Part shown: piece by piece, positions 6,930 through 15,082 of the stretch | Layout of the letters: each line of letters opens with the position of its first letter | How positions within the stretch are numbered: position 1 is the stretch's first letter | Assembly (NCBI GenBank): GCA_016867455.1 | Contig: VGJJ01000004.1 | Location: 1 to 39,835, forward strand | DNA from: Candidatus Iainarchaeum sp. | GTDB lineage: Archaea > Iainarchaeota > Iainarchaeia > Iainarchaeales > VGJJ01 | DNA: 39,835 nucleotides | Reading direction: 5' to 3' | Notes under the pieces: model-generated | What the model was told of the DNA's origin: nothing | Database searches by the model: none | The model's input: the letters and a program-made list of their open reading frames with translations, nothing else | Program-made: the position numbers and the translations under genes

Positions 6930-7745
6930 ATGGCACCACTACACGAGCATGAAGAAATCCCGCTCCGTATTACGGCGTACTTTGATTTCATGTGTCCATG
7001 GTCTTACTTAGGAAGGGTGCGCCTCGCGCATGCACTGCAAAAAATAGGCGTGAAAAATTATCGAATAGAATGGGTGCCATTCGAATTATACACTCACAAC
7101 AAGGATCACCGCGTCTCCCGCGAAAAAATAATCGGACACGAACGCTTGAATGAAACCTATCACGAACTCCACTCTCTAGGAATGCGTGAAAACATTTTGA
7201 TATATCCCCCCAAATACGAAGCGAGCTCCAAACGCGCACTCACAGGATACTTGTACGCCCTCTCCCACGGATGCGGGGAAAAATACGTCGATGAACTTTT
7301 TCGAATCGCTTTCGAACACACGATGGACATTTCCTCATTTGCTGTATTGCGCCGAGCCGCACACACGCTTCACTTGAACACGGAAGAATTCTTACAATTC
7401 ATCCAAGACGAAAAAAACCACGACAAAATAGAAGAATACACGCGCGTGGCCAAACTAAATGGCGTGAGAGGCGTTCCCGCATATTACATTAATCACTTCC
7501 CCATCACGGGCGCGTTGAGCGTGGGAGAATTTGAACACATCATTCACACCGCCGCGCGAAAAACAACCCCCGCTTTCGTGCTTCCCGAGAAAAAAACTAT
7601 TCATCTGCCCGCAGCACGAAAAAAAAAGAAAAAAAATTCTACACTCAAAACAATCCAAAAAATACTTCACACACGCAAACCAGCGCCCAAAACCAAACAC
7701 CCCAAAAAAGGAAAAAAACCCGCTAAACGAGCTAAAAAACGATAA
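6930..7745 (+). CDS. DsbA-family (FrnE/HCCA-isomerase-like) thioredoxin-fold protein
   Basis: A 271-residue protein. Residues 11-25 (LRITAYFDFMCPWSYLG) are the first strand and active-site helix of the DsbA/FrnE group. The helical insert and the cis-Pro loop (GVRGVPAYYIN, about residues 180-190) follow as expected. The usual CxxC is CPWS, so only one active-site Cys is present. Such proteins are thiol oxidoreductases, isomerases or glutathione-type transferases; with one Cys it is more likely a monothiol or isomerase type. No signal peptide, so cytosolic. The last 45 or so residues are a Lys/Arg-rich low-complexity tail unrelated to the fold. The start has a TATA-like box 25 nt upstream. Confidence 0.75.
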   Translation: MAPLHEHEEIPLRITAYFDFMCPWSYLGRVRLAHALQKIGVKNYRIEWVPFELYTHNKDHRVSREKIIGHERLNETYHELHSLGMRENILIYPPKYEASSKRALTGYLYALSHGCGEKYVDELFRIAFEHTMDISSFAVLRRAAHTLHLNTEEFLQFIQDEKNHDKIEEYTRVAKLNGVRGVPAYYINHFPITGALSVGEFEHIIHTAARKTTPAFVLPEKKTIHLPAARKKKKKNSTLKTIQKILHTRKPAPKTKHPKKGKKPAKRAKKR

Positions 7746-7765
7746 TTATCCCGAAAAAAGCATCC

Positions 7766-7774
7766 CTTTAATTT
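7766..7774 (+). promoter_or_regulatory. TATA-like box of the DEAD-box gene
   Basis: ctttaattt is centred 29 nt before the ATG at 7799. Confidence 0.5.
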
Positions 7775-7798
7775 CCCTGCGCCACCGAGTGAAGTAGT

Positions 7799-9193
7799 AT
7801 GCCCACGATCAACAAGCCAAAAAACGCTAAACCGGCCAAAAAGACGAGCCAAAAACTCTCATCATTAACTAAAAAAAACACCCCAAAAACCATCCCGCGT
7901 GAACGTGAAACCATATTAGAAAAAAAACTCGCAACGAGAATCCCTTCTCCAATGGCAACAGTGCCTGCGGCGCACACTCCAGCACGAAATCAATCCCTCA
8001 CGAATACTCATCCTGCGTCAACACCGGCCCGTGCTCCAGACAATCAACCAGTGCCTCATTCTGCCCACTCAACTGCGAAACGTTTCGCGGACATGCACTT
8101 ACCCTCGTCCGTGATGAAAGGATTAGATGAACTCGGGTACGTGCAACCCACGCCCATTCAAGAAAAAACCATCCCACTCATTTTGAGCGGAAAAAACGTG
8201 TTAGGACAAGCCAAAACAGGCACCGGAAAAACAGCCGCGTTCGGAATACCCATTTTCATGCACGTGAATCCTGCGTTGAAAAAACCCCAAGCCATCATCG
8301 TCGTCCCTACCCGAGAATTAGCCTTACAAGTCCGAGACGAATTAGAAAACATTGGAAAATACACGCAAACACGAATCACCGCCCTCTTCGGGGGAGCGAG
8401 TATGAATACGCAGGCCGCCGCGCTGCACTCCGGAGCGGGAATAATCGTGGGAACACCCGGGCGAATGATGGATTTCATGCGACGAGGAACACTTGATTTG
8501 TCACAAGTAAACATGGCCGTATTAGACGAAGCCGACAAAATGCTGGACATGGGATTCAAGGATGATATCGAAACCATTTTTTCACAACTCCCGCACGAAA
8601 AACAAGCATTATTATTCTCGGCGACCATGCCGCCCGAAATCAAATCATTGGCCAAAAAATATTTGCGCGGATATGAAGAAATCAACCTGAGCGAAGACAC
8701 ATTAACAGTGGAAGGAGTCACTCAATACTACTTGAACGTAGACCCACGTGAACGCGTACACATGTTGCTCGGACTCATTCAACACTTTCACATTACGAGG
8801 GGAATTATTTTCTGTTCCACGAAACGAACCGTGGACTGGTTATCGAGACAACTATACCACTATGGGGTGCGCGCCGCCGCCATTCATGGGGATTTGTCCC
8901 AAGTCCAACGCCAACGCAGCTTGTCAGAATTTGATGAAGGAAAATACTCCCTCTTACTTGCCACCAATATTGCGGCACGAGGAATCCACATTGAAAACAT
9001 TACTCACGTGATTAATTTTGATTTTCCCGAAGAAAATGAAACGTATGTTCACCGCATCGGACGAACCGCACGCAAGGGAACAAAAGGGGTTGCCATTACG
9101 TTTGTAACAAACATGGGCCAAATCCGCCAGCTGCAAGACTTGGAAGCCGTAATGAATGCCAAAGTGCACGAACTCCGAGTAAAGAACGTTTAA
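7799..9193 (+). CDS. DEAD-box RNA helicase
   Basis: A 464-residue ATP-dependent RNA helicase. The first 90 or so residues are Lys/Pro/Thr/Ala-rich and probably disordered. The core has the Q motif (QPTPIQ, about 115), motif I AKTGTGKT (about 138), Ia PTRELALQ, Ib TPGR, II DEAD (about 243), III SAT (about 274), IV IIFCSTKR, V (about 388) and VI HRIGRTARKG (about 418). Motif V reads ATNIAARGIHI where the family norm is close to ATDVAARGIDI: the two Asp are Asn and His. The protein stops soon after RecA2, with no C-terminal RNA-binding domain, so the basic N-terminal tail may contact RNA. Likely acts in RNA unwinding or ribosome assembly. Confidence 0.93.
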   Translation: MPTINKPKNAKPAKKTSQKLSSLTKKNTPKTIPRERETILEKKLATRIPSPMATVPAAHTPARNQSLTNTHPASTPARAPDNQPVPHSAHSTAKRFADMHLPSSVMKGLDELGYVQPTPIQEKTIPLILSGKNVLGQAKTGTGKTAAFGIPIFMHVNPALKKPQAIIVVPTRELALQVRDELENIGKYTQTRITALFGGASMNTQAAALHSGAGIIVGTPGRMMDFMRRGTLDLSQVNMAVLDEADKMLDMGFKDDIETIFSQLPHEKQALLFSATMPPEIKSLAKKYLRGYEEINLSEDTLTVEGVTQYYLNVDPRERVHMLLGLIQHFHITRGIIFCSTKRTVDWLSRQLYHYGVRAAAIHGDLSQVQRQRSLSEFDEGKYSLLLATNIAARGIHIENITHVINFDFPEENETYVHRIGRTARKGTKGVAITFVTNMGQIRQLQDLEAVMNAKVHELRVKNV

Positions 9194-9233
9194 CGCATAT
9201 TTAACGCCCTTTTGGTCGAAGTTACCGCCACGC

Positions 9234-9240
9234 TTTAAAT
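9234..9240 (+). promoter_or_regulatory. TATA-like box of the first geranylgeranyl reductase
   Basis: tttaaat is centred 29 nt before the ATG at 9266. Confidence 0.55.
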
Positions 9241-9265
9241 CTCTTTTCCCAGGCGTATTTCTCTT

Positions 9266-10528
9266 ATGACTGCCGAAAACATGCCATCTACCCAAGCCAA
9301 GAACACCTATGACGTTATCGTCGTGGGAGGGGGCCCGGGTGGAAACTCAACCGCGATGTTTTTGCACAAGAAAGGATACCGCGTTTTATTATTGGATAAG
9401 GCCAAGTATCCCCGCGACAAAATATGCGGAGACGCCATCTCCGGAAAAAGCGTGGGAATGCTCAAAGAACTCGGCATCGAACACGAAATGGAAAAACTAG
9501 ATACCGCAAAAGTATACGGACTCGTCTTCTCTTCTCCGGAAGGAAAAATGCTCGAAATCCCTTTTCCTGTAAAAGATGGGGAAGGACACACGAAAGCACG
9601 AGGATACGTTTGCCGACGCATCGTGTTTGACAATTTCTTATTTTCACACACCAAAAAAATGGTGGATGCCAAAGAAGAATTCCAAGTAACCGATTTGATT
9701 TGGGACAACGATACCGTGGTTGGAGTCAAAGGATTTGACATGAACACGAAGAAAGAATACGAATACAAGGCAAAATTTGTCATTGGAGCAGACGGTGCCA
9801 CTTCACTCGTGGCCAACAAAGTGGGTGCGGAAAAAGTTCCCGACGAACACTTGTGCATGGCGACGCGCGTATACTACGAAGGAATATCTGGAATGACGCC
9901 CAACATTGAAATTCACTTCATCGACTCCGTCATGCCCGGATATTTTTGGATTTTCCCATTAGAAAATGGAAAAGCCAACGTAGGATTGGGAATGGTTTCT
10001 ACGGACCGGCAAAAGAAAGGCGTCAATTTGGTGGCAGAAACCGAACGCGTAATTGTAGAACACCCCTTATTCAAAGAACGATTCAAGAATGCCAAAAAAC
10101 TAACGGACGTAAAAGGATGGACTCTTCCGTTTGGAAGCTTCAAACGAAAACTACACGGAAAAGGATGGTTTTTGGTAGGAGACGCCGCCTCGCTTGTTGA
10201 CCCATTCTCCGGAGAAGGAGTGGGAAACGCGATGACGAGTGGAAAATACGTCTCGGAAATAATCGATGAAGCATTCAAAACCAACAACTTCATGCAGGAA
10301 CACCTGTCACAATACGACACACGCTTATGGAAAGAAATCGGCCCCGAATTGCATACGAGTTACATGCTCCAAAAAATGGGCCGACACAAATGGTTGCTGA
10401 ACATGGTCATCGGGAAAGCATCCCGAAGCAAAGAAGTACGAGACACGATTAGCGGAATGCTGGTGAACGAAGAAGCACGAAAAAGCTTCATTTCACCCAT
10501 GTTCTACGTGAAATTACTCCTCGCGTAA
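9266..10528 (+). CDS. Geranylgeranyl reductase family flavoprotein (copy 1)
   Basis: A 420-residue FAD enzyme of the p-hydroxybenzoate-hydroxylase fold. The dinucleotide motif GGGPGGNS is at about residues 21-28, followed by the acidic end of strand 2 (LLLDKAKYPRDKICGDAISG). The substrate-side motif GYFWIFP and the second FAD motif (WFLVGDAASLVDPFSGEGVGNAM) are intact. The family reduces double bonds of geranylgeranyl chains in archaeal lipids, or similar isoprenoids. A polar N-terminal extension of about 14 residues precedes the fold; the TATA spacing supports this start. A terminator-like hairpin follows. A second, shorter paralogue lies at 18451 in the carotenoid region; this copy is the likelier membrane-lipid enzyme, by inference only. 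Confidence 0.88.
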   Translation: MTAENMPSTQAKNTYDVIVVGGGPGGNSTAMFLHKKGYRVLLLDKAKYPRDKICGDAISGKSVGMLKELGIEHEMEKLDTAKVYGLVFSSPEGKMLEIPFPVKDGEGHTKARGYVCRRIVFDNFLFSHTKKMVDAKEEFQVTDLIWDNDTVVGVKGFDMNTKKEYEYKAKFVIGADGATSLVANKVGAEKVPDEHLCMATRVYYEGISGMTPNIEIHFIDSVMPGYFWIFPLENGKANVGLGMVSTDRQKKGVNLVAETERVIVEHPLFKERFKNAKKLTDVKGWTLPFGSFKRKLHGKGWFLVGDAASLVDPFSGEGVGNAMTSGKYVSEIIDEAFKTNNFMQEHLSQYDTRLWKEIGPELHTSYMLQKMGRHKWLLNMVIGKASRSKEVRDTISGMLVNEEARKSFISPMFYVKLLLA

Positions 10529-10534
10529 ACACTC

Positions 10535-10558
10535 AACAGGGACTCTTCGTCCCCTGTT
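10535..10558 (+). terminator. Hairpin after geranylgeranyl reductase copy 1
   Basis: aacagggac pairs with gtcccctgtt with one bulged C around the loop tcttc. A G/T-rich stretch and the next gene's TATA-like box follow. A real stem, but the T-run is short. Confidence 0.5.
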
Positions 10559-10566
10559 CCAGAGGG

Positions 10567-10574
10567 TTTTAATT
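10567..10574 (+). promoter_or_regulatory. TATA-like box of a GT2 gene
   Basis: ttttaatt is centred 26 nt before the ATG at 10597, which argues for that start over the GTG at 10585. Confidence 0.55.
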
Positions 10575-10596
10575 CCAACTCCGGGTGAACAAAGGT

Positions 10597-11322
10597 ATGC
10601 CTGCTCCTCAAAACGTGGACGTGTCGGTAGTTGTCTGCACGCTCAATGAGGAAAAGAACATCGTTTCGTGTTTGAACGCGCTGCGGGAACAAGAATTTAG
10701 TGGAAAATACGAGATCATCGTCGCGGATGGACATTCCGAAGACAACACAGTAGCATTGGCCAAACCACTCGCCGACAAGATAGTGTTAGAAAAAAAACGA
10801 AGCATTGCTAACGAAAGACAGGCCGGTGCCCGTGTTGCACGAGGAAAAATAATTGCTTTCACGGATGCTGACTCGCGCGCTCCTAAGGATTGGGTCAAAA
10901 AAATACACGAAACATTTGAAAAAAACCCCGACATTGCACTCATTTATGGTCCTGTATTCTATTCGGATGTCACGGAAAACGAGCAGTGGTTATCCACCTT
11001 CTTCATGCCCAAATTCTTACGAATAATGAGCATGCTGCGAATGCACAATCCTATTGGAAGCAACTTAGCCATCCGACGAGAAGTATTTGAAAAAATTGGC
11101 GGGTTTGACACGAGTTACATTACGTGCGAGGATTTAGACTTAGGAAAACGAGCCGCACAACACGGGAAACTACACTATCACTCGCACTTGAAACACTACG
11201 TTTCCGCACGCCGCGTACGAAAGTGGGGCTACCTCAAGTACGTGGGATTCCACTTATACAACGGCGTACGGTATCATTTCACGGGAAAAGCTTCCCGAAA
11301 ATACGAGGACGTGCGGGAGTAA
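10597..11322 (+). CDS. GT2-family glycosyltransferase
   Basis: A 241-residue GT-A fold enzyme. It opens with the nucleotide-sugar strand VSVVVCTLNEEKNIVSCLNA, has ADGHSEDNT in the next strand and the metal-binding DxD motif in AFTDADSRAP. A likely acceptor-side motif is in GGFDTSYITCEDLDLGKRA (ED). No transmembrane helix is evident, so it is probably a cytosolic or peripheral enzyme. The family moves sugars from nucleotide sugars or polyprenyl phosphates to lipids, glycans or proteins. It lies next to a GT4 gene, suggesting a shared glycolipid or surface-glycan pathway. Confidence 0.85.
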   Translation: MPAPQNVDVSVVVCTLNEEKNIVSCLNALREQEFSGKYEIIVADGHSEDNTVALAKPLADKIVLEKKRSIANERQAGARVARGKIIAFTDADSRAPKDWVKKIHETFEKNPDIALIYGPVFYSDVTENEQWLSTFFMPKFLRIMSMLRMHNPIGSNLAIRREVFEKIGGFDTSYITCEDLDLGKRAAQHGKLHYHSHLKHYVSARRVRKWGYLKYVGFHLYNGVRYHFTGKASRKYEDVRE

Positions 11323-11328
11323 TTCTCC

Positions 11329-11337
11329 ATTATAAAG
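11329..11337 (+). promoter_or_regulatory. TATA-like box of the GT4 gene
   Basis: attataaag is centred 26 nt before the ATG at 11359. Confidence 0.55.
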
Positions 11338-11358
11338 CCCGAAAGGGATGAAACCATC

Positions 11359-12510
11359 ATGCGCATCGCCATTTTCACGGATTCATTCTGGCCGCAAGTC
11401 AACGGAGTAACCACGAGCATCCTCAACATGGTGGACACCTTATCCCAGGAAGGGCATCACTTTCTCATTTTCGCCCCCAAACCCAAAAAATTCCCAGGAG
11501 ATGCTCCACTGCTCAAAAACACTCAAATCATTTGGCTGCCCGCGGAACCACTCCCAACATACACCGATTATCTCATGGCCTATCTTGTTCCACCCTCGGC
11601 GAAAAAAATATTCAAGGAATTCCACGCGGATTTAGTGCACGTCCACACGCCCTTTTTTGTGGCCCAAAAAGGAATCAAATACGCACAACGGGCACACATC
11701 CCCGTGATTGGAACATTTCATACTCTGGTATCGGAGTTCTTGGACTATGTTCCTATTCCAAAAATCAAACACAACCCCATCATGAAACAATTAACCTGGG
11801 TGTACACGCAACATGTTTATGGAAAATGCGACGTGATAACAACTCCCACGAAAGTATTAGCGGATGAATTACACGAACACGGATTCAAAAACGTGCACGT
11901 GCTCACGAATGCCATCGATTATGAGTTATTCTCTCACGGAAAAAATGCCGAATGGGGAAAAAAGATTAATTTGTGTTACTTTGGACGCGTATCATTCGAA
12001 AAACGCATTGATGTGGCGCTCGAAGCATTATTTTTGCTTCGCAAAAAATACACTAGTGTGGAGATGAACATTATTGGGTCGGGCCCCGCTGAAAAATCAC
12101 TCCAAACACTCTCACGCGAATTAGGATTAGAAAAACACGTTCACTTTTTAGGCGTCAAACGAGGAAAAGAACTCGCACGCGCCGTAAAACAAAACCATCT
12201 CCTCATTGCTCCCTCCCCCATGGAGACGCAAGGATTGTACGTGTTAGAAGCCATGGCTGCCGGCTTGTGTGTCGTTGGCGCGAATGCGCGCGCCATTCCC
12301 GCAGCATTAGGAAAAAACGAGCGCGGATTATTGTTTGAAGCCAACAATGTAGAAGATTGTGCCCAAAAAATAGAAAAAGTCATGAAAAACGCTCAACGTA
12401 GAAAAAAACTCGCCACGAATGCAAAAAAATGGGTGAAACACTACAGCAAAAAGTCTATTGCACGCGAGTGGATGGCACTCTACACGAAAACACGAGCCCA
12501 TCACCCTTAA
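11359..12510 (+). CDS. GT4-family glycosyltransferase
   Basis: A 383-residue GT-B enzyme. The N-terminal Rossmann domain starts MRIAIFTDSFWPQVNGVTTS, the acceptor-site glycine-rich loop typical of GT4 lipid mannosyl- and glucosyltransferases. HTPF and GTFHTL follow. The C-terminal donor domain begins near INLCYFGRVSFEKRIDVAL and has the EX7E pair at E289 and E297 (METQGLYVLEAMAAG). It resembles GDP-mannose-dependent alpha-mannosyltransferases and glycolipid synthases; the sugar and acceptor are not determined. Leaderless by promoter spacing. Likely partners the GT2 gene 36 nt upstream. Confidence 0.88.
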   Translation: MRIAIFTDSFWPQVNGVTTSILNMVDTLSQEGHHFLIFAPKPKKFPGDAPLLKNTQIIWLPAEPLPTYTDYLMAYLVPPSAKKIFKEFHADLVHVHTPFFVAQKGIKYAQRAHIPVIGTFHTLVSEFLDYVPIPKIKHNPIMKQLTWVYTQHVYGKCDVITTPTKVLADELHEHGFKNVHVLTNAIDYELFSHGKNAEWGKKINLCYFGRVSFEKRIDVALEALFLLRKKYTSVEMNIIGSGPAEKSLQTLSRELGLEKHVHFLGVKRGKELARAVKQNHLLIAPSPMETQGLYVLEAMAAGLCVVGANARAIPAALGKNERGLLFEANNVEDCAQKIEKVMKNAQRRKKLATNAKKWVKHYSKKSIAREWMALYTKTRAHHP

Positions 12511-12513
12511 ATT
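12506..12513 (+). promoter_or_regulatory. TATA-like box of the sdhA-sdhB-aspA unit
   Basis: cttaaatt is centred 25 nt before the ATG at 12535 and overlaps the end of the GT4 gene. It probably drives all three tightly packed genes. Confidence 0.55.
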
Positions 12514-12534
12514 GGCCCCAATTTTGGTTGAAGT

Positions 12535-14250
12535 ATGTCCACGCTCACGCATGACATTCTCATTATTGGGGCAGGCCTCGCCGGACAGCGCGCGGCGATT
12601 GAAGCACGCAAACAAAACATGGACGTGGGAATTATTTCCAAGGTCCACCCCGTACGTTCGCACTCTGTGGCGGCCGCGGGAGGAATTAATGCAGCCATTG
12701 GAGAAGGGGATGACTGGAAAGCCCATTTCCGCGACACCGTGTATGGAAGTGACTTTCTCGCCGACCAAGACGCGGTCAAAATACTCTGCCAAGACGCCCC
12801 CTCGCGTGTAAAAGAAATGGAATCCTGGGGCGTAGTCTTCTCACGAACCAACAAAGGAGAAATCGCCCAACGACCATTTGGAGGACAATCCGTTGCGCGC
12901 ACGTGTTACGCGTCCGACCGCACCGGACACATGCTCCTGCACACCACGTATGATCAGCTCATGAAAACACGCCCGACGATTTACTCGGAACACTATGCAT
13001 TATCCCTCATCACGGAAAACAACCACTGCGCGGGAGCAGTAGTATGGGACATGGAAAAAGGAAAAATCATTAGTATGCGTGCCAACGCCGTGCTGCTCGC
13101 CACAGGAGGATATGGGAGAGCATTCTCCGTGACCACGAATGCGCGCATCTGCACCGGAGACGGACTCTCCCTCGCGTACAACGCGGGATTGCCACTAGAG
13201 GACATGGAATTCGTCCAATTTCACCCATCCGGAATGTATGGAAAAGGATTCTTAGTCAGTGAAGCCTCGCGCGGAGAAGGAGCATACCTGCTCAACTCCA
13301 AGAATGAACGATTCATGAAAAAATATGCCCCCCAAAAAATGGAACTCGCTTCACGCGATATTATCGCGCGCGCAATCATGAGTGAAATCGCCCACGGAAG
13401 GGGATGCGGTTCCCAAAAAGACCACGTGTATTTAGACGTGCGACACTTGGGGGAGAAAAAAATCATTGAACGCATTCCAGAAATACGAAAAACCGTGCAC
13501 GAACAACTCGGCATGGATTGCGTGAAAGAACTCATCCCCATTATTCCAACCGCACATTACTCCATGGGGGGCGTTCCCACGAATGTGCACACGCAAGTCA
13601 TTGTGGACGCGCACAATAATCCTTTTCCAGGATTATATGCCGCGGGAGAAGTGTCCTGCTTATCCGTACATGGAGCTAATCGATTGGGAGGAAACTCTCT
13701 ACTAGAAACCATTGTATTTGGACGCATCGCCGGACAAAAAATGGCCGAGCATGTGCGCGAAAACACACGCAACAAGGGAAGTGTTGATTTTTCCCACCAC
13801 GAAGAAAAGGCCCGTGCTCGCGTGGACGAACTATTAACAAGCGTCAAAGGAACCAAGAGCCACGTTTTGAGAACAAAACTCCAACAACTCATGATGGAAA
13901 ACGTGGGCGTATACCGAAGCAAAACAGGATTAACCAGCGCCCAACGCGCATGGAAAAAACTCTCTACGGAAAGCAAAGCCATTCACGTGGAAGACAAGTC
14001 CCCTACGTTTAACATGGACCTCATTCACGCGTTAGAATGTCAAAACCTCGTAACATTCTCTCAAAGCATAATCGCCAGTGCCCTCGCACGAACCGAAACA
14101 CGTGGGAGCCACGCACGCACAGACTATCCCGCTAGAAATGATCAAAAATGGTTGAAACACTCCATGGCCGTGCAACACGGAGAAAACGTCCAATTATTCT
14201 ACAAGCCGGTAATCATTGCAGGATATGCTCCGGAAGCGAGGCACTACTAG
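12535..14250 (+). CDS. sdhA: Succinate dehydrogenase/fumarate reductase flavoprotein subunit
   Basis: A 571-residue flavoprotein of the family that interconverts succinate and fumarate. The FAD motif GAGLAG is at residues 12-17. His43 in RSHSVAAAGG is the site of covalent FAD attachment in the E. coli enzyme. Active-site residues match: HPSG, SE in VSEASRGEG (TE in E. coli), the Arg in LASRD, the His in TAHYSMGG and the Arg in ANRLGGNS. Length is close to the usual 570-600. The stop is one nt from sdhB. No sdhC, sdhD or cysteine-rich anchor gene follows. The direction of reaction is open; fumarate reduction is plausible given the downstream fumarate-forming enzyme. Confidence 0.93.
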   Translation: MSTLTHDILIIGAGLAGQRAAIEARKQNMDVGIISKVHPVRSHSVAAAGGINAAIGEGDDWKAHFRDTVYGSDFLADQDAVKILCQDAPSRVKEMESWGVVFSRTNKGEIAQRPFGGQSVARTCYASDRTGHMLLHTTYDQLMKTRPTIYSEHYALSLITENNHCAGAVVWDMEKGKIISMRANAVLLATGGYGRAFSVTTNARICTGDGLSLAYNAGLPLEDMEFVQFHPSGMYGKGFLVSEASRGEGAYLLNSKNERFMKKYAPQKMELASRDIIARAIMSEIAHGRGCGSQKDHVYLDVRHLGEKKIIERIPEIRKTVHEQLGMDCVKELIPIIPTAHYSMGGVPTNVHTQVIVDAHNNPFPGLYAAGEVSCLSVHGANRLGGNSLLETIVFGRIAGQKMAEHVRENTRNKGSVDFSHHEEKARARVDELLTSVKGTKSHVLRTKLQQLMMENVGVYRSKTGLTSAQRAWKKLSTESKAIHVEDKSPTFNMDLIHALECQNLVTFSQSIIASALARTETRGSHARTDYPARNDQKWLKHSMAVQHGENVQLFYKPVIIAGYAPEARHY

Positions 14251-14251
14251 T

Positions 14252-15082
14252 ATGGCTGCACGCCAAAAAAAACGTAAACAAACGCGCAAAAACACGCGAC
14301 CGCGTTCACGCGAAACGAAAAAACGCCAACGCGCCCCCGTGAAAAAAACACGTGCAACGTTAAACATTGAAAAATCCATTCTTCACGTGAGAGTAGCGCG
14401 ATACAATCCTCAAATGGATTTTCACGCGCGCACGCACGAGTATCACGTGACGCTCAACAAAGGAGAAAGTGTACTTGATTTACTCACGCGAATTCACGAG
14501 ACGCAGGATGGGAGCTTAACCTTCCGTGCAAGCTGCGGATACGGAGGATGCGGTGCATGCGGAGTCAAAGTGAATGGAAAAACGGTACTCGGTTGCGTGA
14601 CGCAAGTCAGCGACCTCATGACCGAAAACCAAACCATACACATTGAACCATTGCATGAGAACGTCATCAAAGATTTAGTGGTGGACGAAAAGCCCTTTTT
14701 TGATGAATTAGAAAAAATAAGCCCATGGATAACCCCCCGCATAAATGATGTGAAACGAAACCACAAAATGGGAATCAATGATGTCCAAAAACTAGGAAAT
14801 GCCCACCAATGCATTCTCTGCGGAATATGCAACGCCCACGCCGAGAGTCAAAAAACAGGAGAATTAGGTCCCGCCGCCATGGTGAAAGCCTATCGATACC
14901 GCATGGATGTCCGCGACGCCAACACGCAGCGCGACGCTGTTATTAGTAAACAATTCCCCGTTCATTACTCACTAGAAAAGGCCAACGCCTGCCCCCGAAG
15001 CATTTTCCCGGGGGATAAAATAAAAGAGATGAGAGAATTATCTCATAAACAAAAACAAACTTTTCGCGGTGTGAAAAAATAA
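14252..15082 (+). CDS. sdhB: Succinate dehydrogenase/fumarate reductase iron-sulfur subunit lacking [3Fe-4S] ligands
   Basis: A 276-residue protein. Residues 1-35 are a very basic extension absent from usual SdhB. The ferredoxin domain has C95, C100, C103 and C115 for [2Fe-2S]. The helical domain has C187, C190, C193 and C247 for [4Fe-4S] (CILCGIC and ACPRS). In E. coli SdhB, C159, C206 and C212 bind [3Fe-4S]; the C159 position is Ala197 here, and the stretch before C247 (FPVHYSLEKANACP) has no Cys. The protein has only eight Cys, all used by the first two clusters. The flanking GPAAMVKAYRYRMDVRDA matches the family, so a frameshift is unlikely. Start at 14252, two nt after sdhA; the longer frame from 14216 overlaps sdhA. 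Overlaps the next start by one base. Confidence 0.9.
   Translation: MAARQKKRKQTRKNTRPRSRETKKRQRAPVKKTRATLNIEKSILHVRVARYNPQMDFHARTHEYHVTLNKGESVLDLLTRIHETQDGSLTFRASCGYGGCGACGVKVNGKTVLGCVTQVSDLMTENQTIHIEPLHENVIKDLVVDEKPFFDELEKISPWITPRINDVKRNHKMGINDVQKLGNAHQCILCGICNAHAESQKTGELGPAAMVKAYRYRMDVRDANTQRDAVISKQFPVHYSLEKANACPRSIFPGDKIKEMRELSHKQKQTFRGVKK

Noticed and set aside
14800-15082. Missing SdhB cysteines caused by a frameshift
   Set aside because: The residues on both sides (GPAAMVKAYRYRMDVRDA and ACPRS) align in the same frame with the family, so the Cys loss is real in this sequence.
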